Assembly (NCBI GenBank): GCA_020698575.1
Contig: CM036242.1
Span: forward strand, 21,958,624 to 22,022,623
Direction: 5' to 3'
Source: Bostrychus sinensis
Lineage: Eukaryota; Chordata; Actinopteri; Gobiiformes; Eleotridae
DNA: 64,000 nucleotides
Shown: positions 46,517-59,300 of the stretch, piece after piece
Layout: every line of letters starts with the position of its first letter
Position numbering within the stretch: position 1 is the first letter of the stretch
The notes under the pieces: generated by a model
The model's database searches: none
Told to the model about the DNA's origin: nothing
Seen by the model: the letters and a program-made list of their open reading frames with translations, nothing else
Translations under genes and position numbers: made by a program

Positions 46517-49500
46517 TTTCTTTCCTTCCCCTTGGGCTTCTTTGGAGAAATGGAGTGAAGAGAAAGAAACTTAATCCCTCTATTGAACAAGAGGTGGACT
46601 AGTCGGGGGCCTTTTTCTATTTTGTCCTGTGTCAAAAAAAGTACTCTGCATCTTGGTCCCTTCTCTTGCACAAAGCCTGCAATTAGTTATCTTGAATAAC
46701 ACACATTATTTTAACATTTTACAATGTACTGTGATTTAAGGCCACTCTCTATAATAGGGAGGAATGGTGAATAGTAACAGACAGTTGACATTGATGAATT
46801 AAATATGCAAACAACACAATATGAAAATGTTTCCCACCAATTCAGATGCCAAATGGCTAAGGGCAAGTCAGTATACAGTATGTGTAATTTTAAAAGGGGA
46901 GGAAACCATGTTGAGCACGGTTTGATTGATGAAATTACTAAAGGCCTATAGGATAAGTTTAAAAATAAATCCAACACTGTGGGCTACACAGTTTCTTTCT
47001 GCCAAAATAAACATTTAAGAACAATTATATTTGTATTGAGGATTGCTGAAAGCAACCCTGACCATTCTTATCACTTTCCTGAAAATGGCAAAATACGGCC
47101 ACACTTTATGGCACACTGATCAATGAACAAAAAACAATGTAGCAGATAATAATATGTGTATTTCTGAGGCAAAGATGACTCAAGTGTGAAAGTATTTTTG
47201 CAGCTTTTTAATTATCAACCAAGAAAAACAGCCAATAGCGTGACTGCTAAGCTCCTCCTCTCTCTGTAGGGGGACAGTCAAGCCACTTAATAATATTCTC
47301 TTTGTGACGGTTGTTGAGGGCAATTGCCTTTGATTGACAGAAAAATTGCACATAGCTGTAGACAACTGCACACGCTCAAAAAACATAAATGGAACATGCA
47401 ACATACAAAATACACAAACATAACCTCACATGTCCAAAAGGAACAGGCGAAATGGGGACAAACACAAAGACGTCACACACTGTAAGAAAAAACAAGAAGA
47501 AAGGCTCCATCCTGGCGGGCAACAGACACACTCGTGTACAACTACCACTACTCTGCTGAGTGAAGCCTCAGGCCTGTGTCCTGGGCTGGGATACCACTTT
47601 GATACCACCTAAGCAGCACTGGTATGGAATATGGTTTTTATGTTTTAGATCTGGAGAGACCAAATCTTTTTACTAAAAGGGCCAGAATTGAAAGTGCCGA
47701 CAATCCTTCAAAAAAGAAAAAAAAGTTTTGTGTTGAATAACAGAATATTTTAAATTCTATATATAATGATAGGACCAAATGCATGTACTTACAATTTACT
47801 TTTGGCACTTGCTTTTTGGTTACCATTTTGCTCAACTTTCATCCTGGCAATGTAGATACAGTAGATGAGAAATTTAAGTGTTGGGAGAAAACTAACCTGA
47901 GCTGGTAATTCTGGCTGTATTTAATGGATAATGTTAAAAATAAAAATGTACTGACACAATTTAAGTGAAGCAAGCATAGAAATTAAAGTGATATACTGTA
48001 TTTTTCTGTTCTTCTAGCCAATCATATCACAGTTGGTTGCCTTTCCTGGTCTGTAACAAATTAAAGTTTGCGTGCAAACATACAAGGAAAAATCATCCAG
48101 ATGTAAATTATTGAACTACACTAAGTGGTTAGGTCTTGTGTGTAGGCGCAGGCTTACATGTTTATGGGTGGCACTTCTAAAAACTATGTCACACCGTTCA
48201 TGCACCAGCGCACCCATTTACTGGTGGAGCATCTCCAATGTGTAGATCTGGAGCACCGCAATTGAGAACGATCAAAACATACTCAGTAGGGCCAACTCTG
48301 CTCAAAAACAGACATAAAACACATGCATAATCACTGAAGCATGGACCTTTGTACAAATGTAGTCATACAGTTTGTAAAGAGATACAGTAGCCTTTGTAGT
48401 GAGCAATCAATGTAAGTGCATCTTTTTTACACATGTGGTAAAAGAACAGTGATGCTATGTCCAGTCAAGTGTTTTGTTTTATTCTCCAGTCTTCATTCAT
48501 TATCCTGACAGTTCTGCTCTGATTTTTCTATTATCTCTTGTGAAAAATATTTTGAACATTTTGGGTTTATTTAACAAAGTTAAATATCTTTACAATTTGA
48601 TTTTGTCAGACTCATTTGAACATGTGGCTTTGCATTGTAATCAACCGTTAGTGCCCTCATTCAGTGATGCCAGGACATTTTATTATTGTCGAAACATTTG
48701 TTTAGCATAATAAGGAGGACAATATTCAGTTTCAATAATACTAAGTACTTGTGACAAATTTGCTGTTATGAATTATAGTTATTGGTCTGACTTTTCCCTG
48801 GAATTGTTGATTTTTTTTTTATATTATGTTACTAAAGTAACCTTCACGATCATGATGTAACACATTTTGACTTCAGTTTTAGGTTGCGTTACTGTGTACT
48901 TTTTTTACACTGAGACAACAGAAGATTAGTCATTTGTGTTTGGTAGACATGTGATCATCTTCTGCCTCCTGATGCCTCTGACTCTTTAACCTTCCACTGC
49001 CTCCTTGGGGAGCTGAATGTATATTAGCCCTGCTGTCTGTTTGCTCAGTGTCTTAGCATGTGGCTGTGATGGCTGTGTCTGTTTTTGCTGTACCCTACTT
49101 CAAAGGGATGTTGGGCGATATGATTGGAGCTATACATATTTTATGAGCTTCTACAGTGATGTATATATCTTTCAGCAGTGAACACATTCCCGCTTCATCC
49201 ACTTTGATGGCTATTTCAGGTTTAATATCAGCCACTCAGCAGTTCAGTTCATTTTACAGCATGTTTGTGCATTACCATTACCACACACATTATAGACTTA
49301 ATAACAATTTTGTCAGAGCACCATCAGTAAAATTTAATGCAGCATTTTCAGAAAAGGTATTAAAGCAATCTGTGATATTGCCATGACCTAACCACTGGCC
49401 TAGGCCACTCATTACTCCCTTTCTACTCTTGTTTCCTAATATTTCATAGTTGTTTTACCTATGCTGTGTCAAAATTCTGTCCTGCGAAAAATCTTTAATT

Positions 49501-52500
49501 TAACTTTTCTCTCCTGCAGCCTTTCCACCCCATGGTAAACCTGGTCTGCAGCGCCGACCTGAGGATGTTCCTCTGTGCCCTATACACCCCAGTGTGCATA
49601 GAGTATGGCCGGGTGTCCATGCCATGTCGAGGGTTATGCCAGCGAGCTAAAGATGAGTGTAACAAACTCATGGAGATATTTGGATTGGCTTGGCCAGAAG
49701 ACATGGAGTGTAGCAGGTGTGTTTATTTTACCTTCAAGTTAGAACATGCAAAGCAGTCTTTAAAGATGCTAAGATACAATCTATCTTGTCAGGTTTCCAG
49801 ATTGTGAAGACTCCTATCCTCGTCCAGAAGACCTGCTGACAAGCTCTGAGCCCACTGACCAATCCTCAATGACCGTCCAGAGAGACTATGGCTTCTGGTG
49901 TCCCAGAGAGCTGAAGATTGATCCGGAGCTGGGTTACACTTTCATGGGCAGGAAGGACTGTTCCCCTCCTTGTCCGTCTATGTATTTCAGCCAGAGGGAG
50001 CTGACATTTATGCGCTACTTAATTGGTGTTATATCCCTCCTCTGCCTGTCTGCAACACTCTTTACCTTTTTGACATTTCTCATTGATGTGACCAGGTTTG
50101 AACCTCCATATGTTAGTTTATTATAATAGCTTGTAGTGTTGGGATTGAAAAACTATTAGTATTGTTATCTGTATTTTGTCTGATAGGTTCAGATATCCAG
50201 AGCGGCCAATCATCTTTTATGCTGTGTGCTATGTCATGGTCTCACTGGTGTTCTTCCTTGGCTTCCTTTTGGAAGACAAGGTAGCATGCAATGCAGCCAT
50301 CCCTGCCACGTTTAAAGCTGCAACCATAACACAGGGCTCACACAACAAGGTAAGATCCATTTTAATTGATTAATATTGGAGTTTCTTATGTGAACAAAGT
50401 TCAGAGCCTCAACTGTTTATTTGAAGCTATGGTGTCATCCTTTTCAGGTGTGCACGTTGTTCTTTATGGTACTGTATTTCTTCACCATGGCGGGCTCCGT
50501 GTGGTGGGTCATACTGACAATCACTTGGTTCCTGGCTGCCGTTCCAAAATGGGGCAGTGAGGCCATTGAGAAGAAAGCGCTCCTCTTTCATGCAGTTGCC
50601 TGGGGCCTCCCAGGGGCCCTGACCGTCACCCTGCTGGCCCTCAACAAAATTGAAGGAGATGGGATCAGTGGAGTGTGTTTCATAGGACTGTATGACATAG
50701 ACGCCCTGAGGTGGTTTGTTCTGGCACCGCTCTGCTTCAATGTGGCAGTGAGTACAGTGGGAAGATAAAGGAGTGGGTGGGCAGATGAAAGAGGCAGTGA
50801 GATAGATGTGTATATGGCTGAGCAGATTAATGAGTGGGTGGATAAAACAATGTGTGTAGATAAGTATCTGCCCTGTAGTCTTTTAGCTTGTTGTCATAAC
50901 AGCATATAATGAACATTTATCTAACTTATCACTGACCTTCTCTGCTCAGGTGGGTGTTGCTCTGCTCTTAGTGGGCATTGTGGCTCTGAACCGTGTGCGC
51001 ATGGAGATCCCACTTGAGAAGGAGAATCAAACCAAACTGGTCAAGTTCATGATTCGCATGGGCATCTTCTCTGTGCTCTACCTGGTCCCGCTGCTTACTG
51101 TGATCGGCTGCTATTTTTATGAGCACACATATCGAAGCCTTTGGGAAACAACCTGGATGGAGGAGAACTGCAGGTTTTATCACATCCCCTGCCCATATAA
51201 GGTATACACAATAATAATGTAACTATGTAAACAAATTTCAAACAATGAATAATTGGGGATACCTCTTCAAAAGCATTTTATGTCTGGACACAGATGGCTA
51301 TCAGGTTCTGCCTGTTATCTCTGCTAGACAGTAAAAACAAATCCACATACACACTCCTGACAAAGTATTCACCAGCACCACTGACAGTGTAGCCTGCAGC
51401 ATGAACTTTTTATTTTCCGCTCGTCACTTGCTCTCTGTGTTCAGTTGACATTATTAGTTCATCATAAAGTGCTCAGTCTACTGTCTACTGTGACGAATGA
51501 AGCTTTATTTATTATTTTACCACAAACTCTTACTGATGGTCTGCATAGTGAAAGTGATAGCCTCAGTTAATACTCCCAAGAAAAGATAAAATACACTACC
51601 TCAATTGTACATCTTACTCCTTTGTGTCATTGGCTTTTCCTTTTTCCAGAGCCTCTTTCTTTATTTTGTGCTCTGAACTTGCTCAGTCATGCACCACTGC
51701 CTACAGTCTATGAGCGCTTTGTAGGAGTTATGAAGAGTAGTGGGGGTGTGCTAGTCTATACAGCCCATCTTTGAATTATTAACCAAAATAAACCTGCTCA
51801 GTTGAGACACACACAAGGTGACATGTGTTCTTCTCACTTGTACTCAGCACAATGAAAGCATCTCATTGGCTTCACTGATGAACCAAAAGACTTTGAGACA
51901 CATTTGTTTGATTTAGTTTTTTGATGATGAAATCAGGGTGCTGTCAAAGATGTGAATGACAGTGCTCTCTGACAGGCTTGTGGCAGGTGCAGGCAGTTGC
52001 ATTACTGGTGTGCGTGTGTGGACGTTCATAAAGAGAGACCCCCTTAAGTCTAGTGGTAGCTTTGGAATTTCATTATTGCTGTGTGTTATTTGATCTTTGC
52101 CCCTGAGGGGTGCACTTGTTAAGAGGTGCAGTTTCATATATATATAATAGAAGATTCTGTGTTTATCTAAAGAGATCTAAAGAGGGCAAACCTAGACAGT
52201 AAAAAATATGTAAAAACTTTTTTGAAGTTGGTGAGTCTTAGGTCATGATAGACACACTAAATCCTGCCAACCATTATTTATGTAACAGTATTGCAGAAAT
52301 AGCATTTTCTTAATCTGTACAAACCTGGCAGAATCCTACAAACATGTAATGAATAAACATGTATATGGAATGTTTATTCGTTAAGGATGCATTGGGCTGA
52401 CGACAATAAACTCCTGCCCTCTGGTGGTGGATAGTGACCCTGCATCAGTTCAAATCAATTGTATGACAGATCACAGATGTGTTTTCACAATGTTGTATCC

Positions 52501-53639
52501 TCTCCTGTCTTGTAAAATTACCGAATACCCTTCATTTATTAAGCCACATGGTCATTTCCCAACAATTTACATGATTTAGAAAGGCATTTAAGGACTAGAT
52601 TAGATAGTCTGTAAATAATTAAACTTTTTGATTTATATTGTATTTTGTTTTTTTAGTCTTTTGCTGTTTGTGTTGTCTTTAGGTGGAGCAGACCAACCGT
52701 CCAGTAATGGTTTTATTCCTCATTAAATATCTAATGATGCTGGTGGTTGGCATTCCCTCTGTTTTCTGGGTGGGAAGTAAGAAGACATGTTTTGAATGGG
52801 CAAGTTTCCTGCATGGACGTAGGCGAAAAGAGTAAGAATGCACACACAGTATAATAATCTTTGTATATTATGTATGTATACAATTTTTTTTACATTTGTC
52901 TTCATTTTGGTCTCCGTAGCAGCGGTGTAAATGAGTCTCGCCAGGTTCTTCAGGAGCAGCCAGACTTTGCCCAATCACTGCTCCGTGAACCAAACACCCC
53001 TGTAATCCGCAAATCTAGAGGAACATCCACCCAGGTGAGAGAGGATACCGCCACACATATTACTGTGTAGTGGTAGTATCACCGTGACACAAGTATTTGT
53101 TTAGAGGAGTAGCAGAGCAACTGAAGATGAGGTTGTAATACTGTTTTGTTTTAATGCTTACTATAGGGGACATCCACCCATGCATCATCTACAAACTTAG
53201 CTGTCTTTGATGATGCTGAAAAGCCACACAGGACACACCACGGCCACCCGTCCTCCACCAGGAGTAAAGGCAGCAGCGTCCACAGCAAGGCCAGTTATCA
53301 TGGCAGTCTGAGACGCACACGAGAGGACAGGTAAAGGACTGCAGTCATCACTCCCTTTGGGAAAGTTAGTTAGTTAGTATCATATATTTAATTATGTCGT
53401 CTTCCACTACTCATAGGAATGATACAGTGGCTCCCTCTGGTACAGAAGAGCATAGTTTACGTGGCAGTATACCACCGATTGACCACCCAGTGTCTGCTCA
53501 CAGCAGCCTTCATCAGATTGACAACCACTCCAAACATGGCAGTCAACGGGACGCATCTGATGCCCCACCCACTGGTATTACTCATGGGACCGTGGCACTT
53601 GACAACAGAGCTCCTGAAAACGATGGCACTAGTGCTTAA
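33823..53639 (+). CDS. fzd3: Frizzled-3 type Wnt/planar-polarity receptor
   Basis: Complete gene: exons 33823-34041, 49520-49716, 49793-50095, 50187-50349, 50448-50747, 50950-51201, 52683-52831, 52920-53034, 53167-53330, 53417-53639; phases agree; 2085 nt, 694 aa (human 666). A hydrophobic signal peptide (LVLLLFSVV) precedes the cysteine-rich Wnt-binding domain, about residues 31-145 (FTCEPIRLRMCQDLPYNTTF, PCRGLCQRAKDEC). Seven membrane segments follow. The Dishevelled-binding KTxxxW is KTCFEW at 512-517. The tail has RQVLQEQPDFAQSLLREPNT and ends DGTSA, matching FZD3 rather than FZD6. FZD3 acts in planar polarity and axon guidance. I chose Met 33823 because it sits just before the signal peptide; an in-frame Met at 33742 adds 27 residues. 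Fish have two copies (fzd3a, fzd3b) and I cannot say which this is. The first coding intron is 15.5 kb. Confidence 0.96.
35356..35810. mobile_element. Short inverted-repeat DNA transposon in fzd3 intron
   Basis: About 455 bp run between TIRs: left CCACTCACTGATCACTAAAT, right (minus strand) TACACCCACTGGCCACTTCA followed by TTAGGTATACC. Interior blocks (GGAATCAACAAGGCATTTTC, CCTAGAGATGGTTGTG, GACCAGCCCATGCC) match a very common fish non-autonomous element as I recall it. No coding capacity is present. Confidence 0.8.
39060..39190 (+). repeat. Degenerate tRNA-derived SINE head
   Basis: GTGGCTCAATAG near the start and GTTTGAGTCCAGGCCTGGGC downstream resemble pol III A and B boxes of a tRNA-derived SINE. 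No clean tail or flanking duplication is seen. Confidence 0.45.
39862..40030 (+). repeat. SINE copy, plus orientation
   Basis: Landmarks include GTGCCAGTCCAAAGCCAGGA, TAAATGGAGAGGGTTATGTC, CATGCCAAATCAATATG, TTGCTGTGGCAGCCC and an AAAGGAAAGAAG end. This is a good match to a widespread teleost SINE body. It lies in the long fzd3 intron. Confidence 0.75.
41830..42224 (+). repeat. Full-length tRNA-derived SINE with 10-bp target duplication
   Basis: The element starts ACGGTGGCAGAGCGGTTAGC (A box) and has GGTTCGAGCCCCG (B box). The body includes GGAGTCTGCATGTCCTCC and GTCCAAAGACATGCATG, and the tail includes AGGGTGTACCCCGCC and GGATAGGCTCCAG. It ends in a (GAAT)n run. It is flanked by ATGTTGTTGC at 41820-41829 and 42225-42234. 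This is the best-preserved mobile element in the window and probably one of the younger insertions. Confidence 0.92.
42237..42552 (+). repeat. 11-bp minisatellite
   Basis: About 28 diverged tandem copies of TGGTTTAGTCC, with variants such as TGGTTTGGTCC and TGTTTAGACC. It begins just after the SINE target duplication and ends just before a perfect hairpin. Confidence 0.9.
42556..42595. repeat. Perfect 18-bp inverted repeat (hairpin)
   Basis: Arm ATAGAAAAATACCGAGGT (42556-42573), loop GCGG, and arm ACCTCGGTATTTTTCTAT (42578-42595) pair without mismatch. The origin is unknown to me; it could be the remnant ends of a short transposon, or a structure that stalls replication. Confidence 0.85.
42670..42822 (-). 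repeat. SINE copy, minus orientation
   Basis: On the minus strand the sequence reads GTGCCAGTTCCAAGCCCTGA, TAAATGGAGCTGGTTGCATC, CAGAAGGGCATCTGGTGTAA and ATGCCAAATCAGTATG. It belongs to the same SINE group as the 39862 copy, in opposite orientation. Confidence 0.75.
44696..45231. mobile_element. hAT-type non-autonomous transposon with 8-bp duplication
   Basis: The 536-bp element is flanked by the direct repeat CTATTAAT (44688-44695 and 45232-45239), the 8-bp target size of hAT elements. Its ends are inverted: left AGTAGCTTGGCCAGCCAG, right (minus) AGCCTGGCCAGCCAGCCAG. No transposase ORF is present. Confidence 0.82.
46480..46510. repeat. Long poly(T) tract
   Basis: About 30 consecutive T bases lie in the fzd3 intron. 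On the minus strand this is poly(A), compatible with a retroposed 3' end, but no source element is recognisable beside it. Confidence 0.8.
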
Positions 53640-54825
53640 GAAATCTAAAACTCACTAAAATAAATCACAGAGCTGTTTATCTTTTTGAACAATGTCACCT
53701 CTAGTAGCACACTAAGTGCTGTAGGTGGTCCATGTCATCTGTGCACACTGCAGAAGCTGTGACAAAGCTTAGGTGACTTAACTTGACTGATTTGCAGATT
53801 ATTTAATGGGTCCGTTTTGATTACTGCCTTTTTCACTACAGTTAAGTAAATACTTGAATAACCTCTGCAAATAGAAGACATTAGGACATTGGAAAGACAG
53901 CCAAGTCCAGGTGAACCAGTGGAGGACAAGGAGTTGGTACAACCAAGAACTGAAATACTGCGAGTCATATGTTTACCTTTAGAACTTGGATCTTATAAGG
54001 ATTGGAAATGCTGGAGAAGTCCTTTCTTACAGGGTATACAGAGCAATGCCTTTGTTACAATCAACAAACTTGGCCATTTCTCAGATGAAATGTATTTTGG
54101 TTTATTCTCATGCTTAAGTATTCCAAGTTTTAGCTTGCACTGCAGCTTTTACTCATTGTTCTTTGTATGAGTGACAGGTATGGGCCTATTATGACTAGAT
54201 GGACCTTTTTTGTGAAATACAGTATGTTAATACTGTGAATTGTATGAGAGTGTGATTTAAAGAAAGATGGAGGGTGAGGAATGACACTAATGGTCACCTC
54301 TGTTTCCTAAACTGGAGAGAATGTAAAATTGTGGGTGAAGCAAAGTGAAATGTGCATGCACTTAACATACACACACATTTCTCTGCTGTAGCTGTTGGTC
54401 TATGAACTATCTAAGCACTGGTTCCTGCGCTCAAACAGAAAAGGCAGCTTTGAAAAGTTTGAATTGTCACTTAGAGTCTCATAAAAGTTCACAGTAATGT
54501 CACTGTGGTCCACAGTGCTGTGATCAGTATTGTATTGTGATCCAGTTTACTCCATTGATGCCTCATAGCTGCAATAGAAGTACCTTTAATATTTATTCAT
54601 ATTAAAGGGCTACACACCGCCCTTTTAAAATGTACATTAAAGACTAATCATGTCTTTTATTTCCAACAGTGTACTTGCTGTGAAAATAGTGTTTCTGTAC
54701 ATGAACTCTAATCTTTGTTAGTTGCTAACAAGGATCTAACCCTATACAGAGTAAAAGTGTACACGTTGCTTTTTCTTTCACAGTTTTAATGATTTCTTTT
54801 TCTACAATATTGTATTTGATGTAAC

Positions 54826-54831
54826 ATTAAA
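54826..54831 (+). terminator. Candidate fzd3 poly(A) signal
   Basis: ATTAAA lies ~1.2 kb after the stop, in AT-rich non-coding sequence. An AATAAA at 53659-53664, only 20 bp past the stop, is probably too close to be used. The true end is not decidable from sequence alone. Confidence 0.35.
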
Positions 54832-55439
54832 AACCCTATGGACCTACCTCACCTATACTCACAGATCTGCACACAAAATACAGGGTGTTTTTTAGGAAAA
54901 ATTGATAAAGCATAAATGACTAACCACTTTAGTGTTACACCAACAGTAAAAATAATCTCCAATTTCACACAAACTAATGGTGTTTGTGCTCTTCACAGTT
55001 GGCATTCTGACTACCTCGGTTTAAATGTACTTGGAGTAATCTCTTTGGCTTTCTCCTGCCTGACATCCTGTGGTCAAGTTTGTCATTATTACCAACTATG
55101 TATAATTTACATCATTGATTTTGGGCAACTAAACAGTGAGCTTCACATCTTGCCTTCAGAGCCCCATTCTGCCTGTATTGATGTTCATCTCTGTACTGTT
55201 TTTGGACCTATTTCAGTTGTCTGTAATAATCACTATGATTTTTACCATTATAAATTATGATTGATGTACAACATAAGCACATAGACAATAAGTATTTTAA
55301 TTTTTATTTTTGCATTTTAAAATGCAAATTTGTATTTATTAAAACATTTGCCATATTAGAAAACAAAAATGGAAGAACTCTTAGCAGCTTTATAATGAAC
55401 TGCAATTGTGTCCATTTTGACCTCCACACTTCTGCCCTA

Positions 55440-56063
55440 CAAAGGAAAAGCGCAGTATCTGCGGTAACAATGAAACTGAGAAAAATGGCTTTAAAGTTTT
55501 GATGTTGTCTCTCTGAATTTGTTACAGGTACATTCATGGTAGTGTATAAATGCAATACCTTCTCATGAATCGTTTTTTATCAATCACAACCATTACCACT
55601 GATTTGACCTTTGACCTCCTAAATGTGGAATTAAAGTACTTTATATGGGGTGTCCTGAAAATCATATTTATTGAGCACTTTGACAGTCAAAATCATAAAG
55701 TATATTAGTATGTGTATTAACAAAGGAAGTGTCAAAGTTTCATGCCTGAGTTGTGTCACATTTCAGAGTTTGTTTTTTTTAAACATTTTGCAGTAACTGC
55801 AGTAATCTCTTAGTGAAACAAAGGAAAAGTGCAGTAACTGTGTTAGACTTCGTCATTTAGAACTTTCTGAGCTGCAGTTACTGCACTTTACCTTTGTTTA
55901 CTGTGAAATTTGTAGTTACTGCAAATTTAACAATAGGATTTCTCTAAAATGGGACACATTTGAGCCATAAAACTTTGCCCATAAGTAAAACAAATGATAT
56001 GAAGCCTGTTTTCACTCTTAACTCAATTTTGACAAAATATGCAATTACTGCATTGTACCTTTG
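55440..56063. mobile_element. MITE with TA duplication between fzd3 and kif28
   Basis: The element is bounded by inverted ends CAAAGGAAAAGCGCAGTAT (left) and CAAAGGTACAATGCAGTAAT (right, minus strand), with TA on both sides (55438-55439, 56064-56065). A second inverted pair (AAAGGAAAAGTGCAGTAACT near 55819 and AGTTACTGCACTTTACC near 55875) lies inside, suggesting nested or duplicated ends. It has no coding capacity. Confidence 0.72.
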
Positions 56064-56125
56064 TATGGCAGACTTGTGGTTTATGATTTTGTGAATTCTT
56101 ATTTTGAGATTTACTTGCCTTTTAA

Positions 56126-56131
56126 TTTATT
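56126..56131 (-). terminator. Candidate kif28 poly(A) signal
   Basis: On the minus strand AATAAA lies ~180 bp after the kif28 stop codon, just outside the neighbouring MITE. This gives a short 3' UTR, compatible with the convergent fzd3 gene. Confidence 0.4.
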
Positions 56132-56307
56132 TGCAGTTTTAAACCATCACAATGACTTTTATATACAGTCTAATAAATTTGAAAAAAACAAACTTTTTTT
56201 TAAACAAATGTGTGGTTGCATGTGTAGCCTTCTTCCTGTATTTGTATTTATAGTCTCAGCAAATAGTTTATCAATTTCAATTTTAATAATATAATAACAG
56301 TATGTGT

Positions 56308-59300
56308 TTACAGATAGATTTCAGATCTTTCTCTTTTGCGCCGGACAATGGCAGCCACATCTTGTTTGAGTTTAGACACGCACTCCTCCATCTGCTCCGA
56401 AAAGTCTTTTAGCAGACGGCCTTGTTCATCTACAAAGAACCTTAGTCCCAGCAGGTCTGACTCCTCCTACAGAGGTAAACCAGATATCATAATTAGATAA
56501 CATAAAGCTCACCAATGCAAAGTTGTTCCTTCGCTAATTCAGGATTAGTACATGTACATACACTTGGCCTGTGTCTGCGGAGACGCTGCAGTTGACCCCT
56601 GACTGTGGTCATGCTGTGGTAGAAAACCTTCAGAGCACGAGCAAACTCTGCATCACAGCTGGGTCGTACTGAGCGAATGCCTAATGCAAAACCAGTTAAA
56701 GAAAGAGCCTCTGTACAATATGCAGTTATTAGTGATTTGTGTAACTCTTACACATTTAATAAGCGAATTGCTAAAATAATATAAATAAAGGCAAAAATGT
56801 GATTACCATTCCTAGCAGTATTGAGTTGTTCTCTCAGATTCTGATTTTCCTTTTTCAGTAAAGCATTCAAACTCTTCAGTTCCTCCAAGTCTCGCTGAAG
56901 AACTCTAAATGAACTGCTCAGTTCACAGTCCAGAGACTGACTCACAGAGACATCGGGGTCATATCAGTGAAGGCAAATAGCTGAACTAAAATCTTGAATA
57001 AACGCAACATATATAATAAACTTACTGCAGTGTTTGTTGCGCTTGTCTTGTCCATAATGAAGATGCCATCTGAGGTCATCATGTCATCCAAAGAAGATGT
57101 AAGTTCTATACAGCCCTCTGAAACAAAAATAATTTTGAATTTAAAAAATGTTTATTTTCTTTCTAATTTATTGGCTTGCTTTGACATATTGAGATGCATA
57201 ATTAGTCGTTATGATTTTGTTTATGTCAGCCATCCATAGCGCAACATCTTCATCTACACCTTGAAGGCCCCAGAGCTCCAGAAGAACAGCGCTGCTCTGC
57301 AGGTAGTCCAACAGACACTGAGATGTCTGCAGTGAGGCAAAGTGAACTCTGTGATCCAACAGAGGATTGGTGTTGTGCCACGCAGCAGGAGTGTACAGTG
57401 GCTGGGAGCAGTCAAATAACTTGAAACTAAGGTGGTAAAAAAGCAAAACAAAAAACACTTCAACACCTGTACTTCTAACCCATAAAGTTATACCACACAG
57501 CACTGTCTGCAGTTATTTTTAATTAGCTTTACCCAATTTGTACTCCTCTGTTTTGGGATTCTCTTATCCAGCGCAGACCACAGCACTGGTCCAGCACCAG
57601 CTGGAAGTCCAGACGGCGCCCCAGTAACTCTGAGGGGTCAATGAGGATGTCATCCTCACCCAGGGGGCTGAAAGTTCACAAGAGTGACTCTTATACTCTA
57701 TATAGCACCTGTGTTTATATCTGTTTGAGTTGGAAACATACAGTCCTGTGGAGGAGCAGGGTACCAACTGTGCTTGTAAGATTGCCTCCTCTGTTCCTTC
57801 CGACCCTAAGACCTGCAAACCCTCAGACATTATGTCTTAAGGAAAGATAAATATTTTCATATTATATTAATCACTGTCTATTTATGAACAAACCTCTAGT
57901 TGCTCCTCTAGTGGGATACGAAAAGCCAAAGACTGGAGCCACAGGTGTGCGGTGCCTAGAAGCAGTGGTTCTACTGGATCCCAAAAAGGGTCATTGTCTC
58001 TTGAGATTGTGGGTGTAGAAAGACCTTTTGATCTCTGAGAACAAATGCAACAAAATTGAACTAAATGCTTGAAACAACAAAACAATGTGGTATAATTTTG
58101 GTAATAAGAAGACTCATGTGTCTTTTACACATCATACATTTTCTTCACTCTGCTCTGCCTGATGCTGCTGGTACATTTCCTCCATTAGAAATTTACGATT
58201 TATAAACTTAGTCTTGGACCACATCCATACCTCGTGGAGAAGAAAAGATTAAGCAAGCAAGAAGTTGAAGGTAGTTTCTAATATAATGTTTATTTATACA
58301 AATACCTGTTTGTTTCCCAAAGTAGTGACTCTGACAACAATATCTTTCTTCAGATCATGGCCTTTACAATCAGACAGTGCGAGGTTCTTGATCTCTAGTT
58401 TAAACTCCACACCCTACTGACAAATTAGTTTCATTTAAAAATAATAGATGTGTAATTAAATGACACATATCACTATGTGACACAAGTGTCATTAATGTGT
58501 TGAACCTTATGGAGCTCTTGGCTCATCTGGTTGGCTTCAGTCACCATAGGCATTAGTTTAATGTAGTCATAGAAGACCGCCAGTAAACTGGGGTCAGTTT
58601 GGTTTGACCCTGGACTGGACTCACCTGGAGATATAAAAATGATATTCAACATAAAATACCACAGAACACATAATATGTGTTCTGCCTAACTTGCAGAGTG
58701 TCTTACCCAGGTGGATGCCTTTAGCTGCAGCCAGCTCAGCCTGAAAATAGTCATAGTCATAGCAGCTCCAATCATCCCCACCCCTCTCAGAGGGGAACCC
58801 AATGAACAGGTAAGTACAGTTAGAACCGAGAATTAACCGGTCCTGAAAAAGAAAAGTTATTCTCTAAGTAGATCACATTAATAAAAGTAGCAAGTGTTGT
58901 GAAACTGACCAAATGTTGCAGCTCTGTTGTCTGACAGACAGCAATGCCATTGACAATGACTTTTGACCCCGCCACAGGTGTCAGAGTTAAATGCCGCTGT
59001 TCATTCTTGAAGACAGCATGGTGTTCTTGAATCCTGATTAATAATAACAGTACAGAGTGACTTTTTGCTAAAATAATAAAAGTGCTAATTCTCCTGTACA
59101 CGTCACATGTACAAAGACAACATGATGACAACTGCTGTGTGTTTAATGGAGTCTGTGCATGGCTTTCCTTATTCCTTATTGCACTTCAAAAAATGTATCC
59201 TTAGAATCTTACCCTAGGCCTTTGATAGAGATGGATTTTGGGGAGGAATCACTGAGGCCGACATACCATTCACCTAGAACAAATTAAAAGTTGCTGCTAC

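Noticed and set aside
46480..46671. Lysine-rich minus-strand ORF ending in a run of K codons
   Set aside because: It is only the translation of the poly(T) tract and neighbouring low-complexity sequence; there is no homology signal.
53659..53664. AATAAA 20 bp after the fzd3 stop
   Set aside because: Too close to the stop to give a normal 3' UTR; better treated as a chance match in AT-rich sequence.
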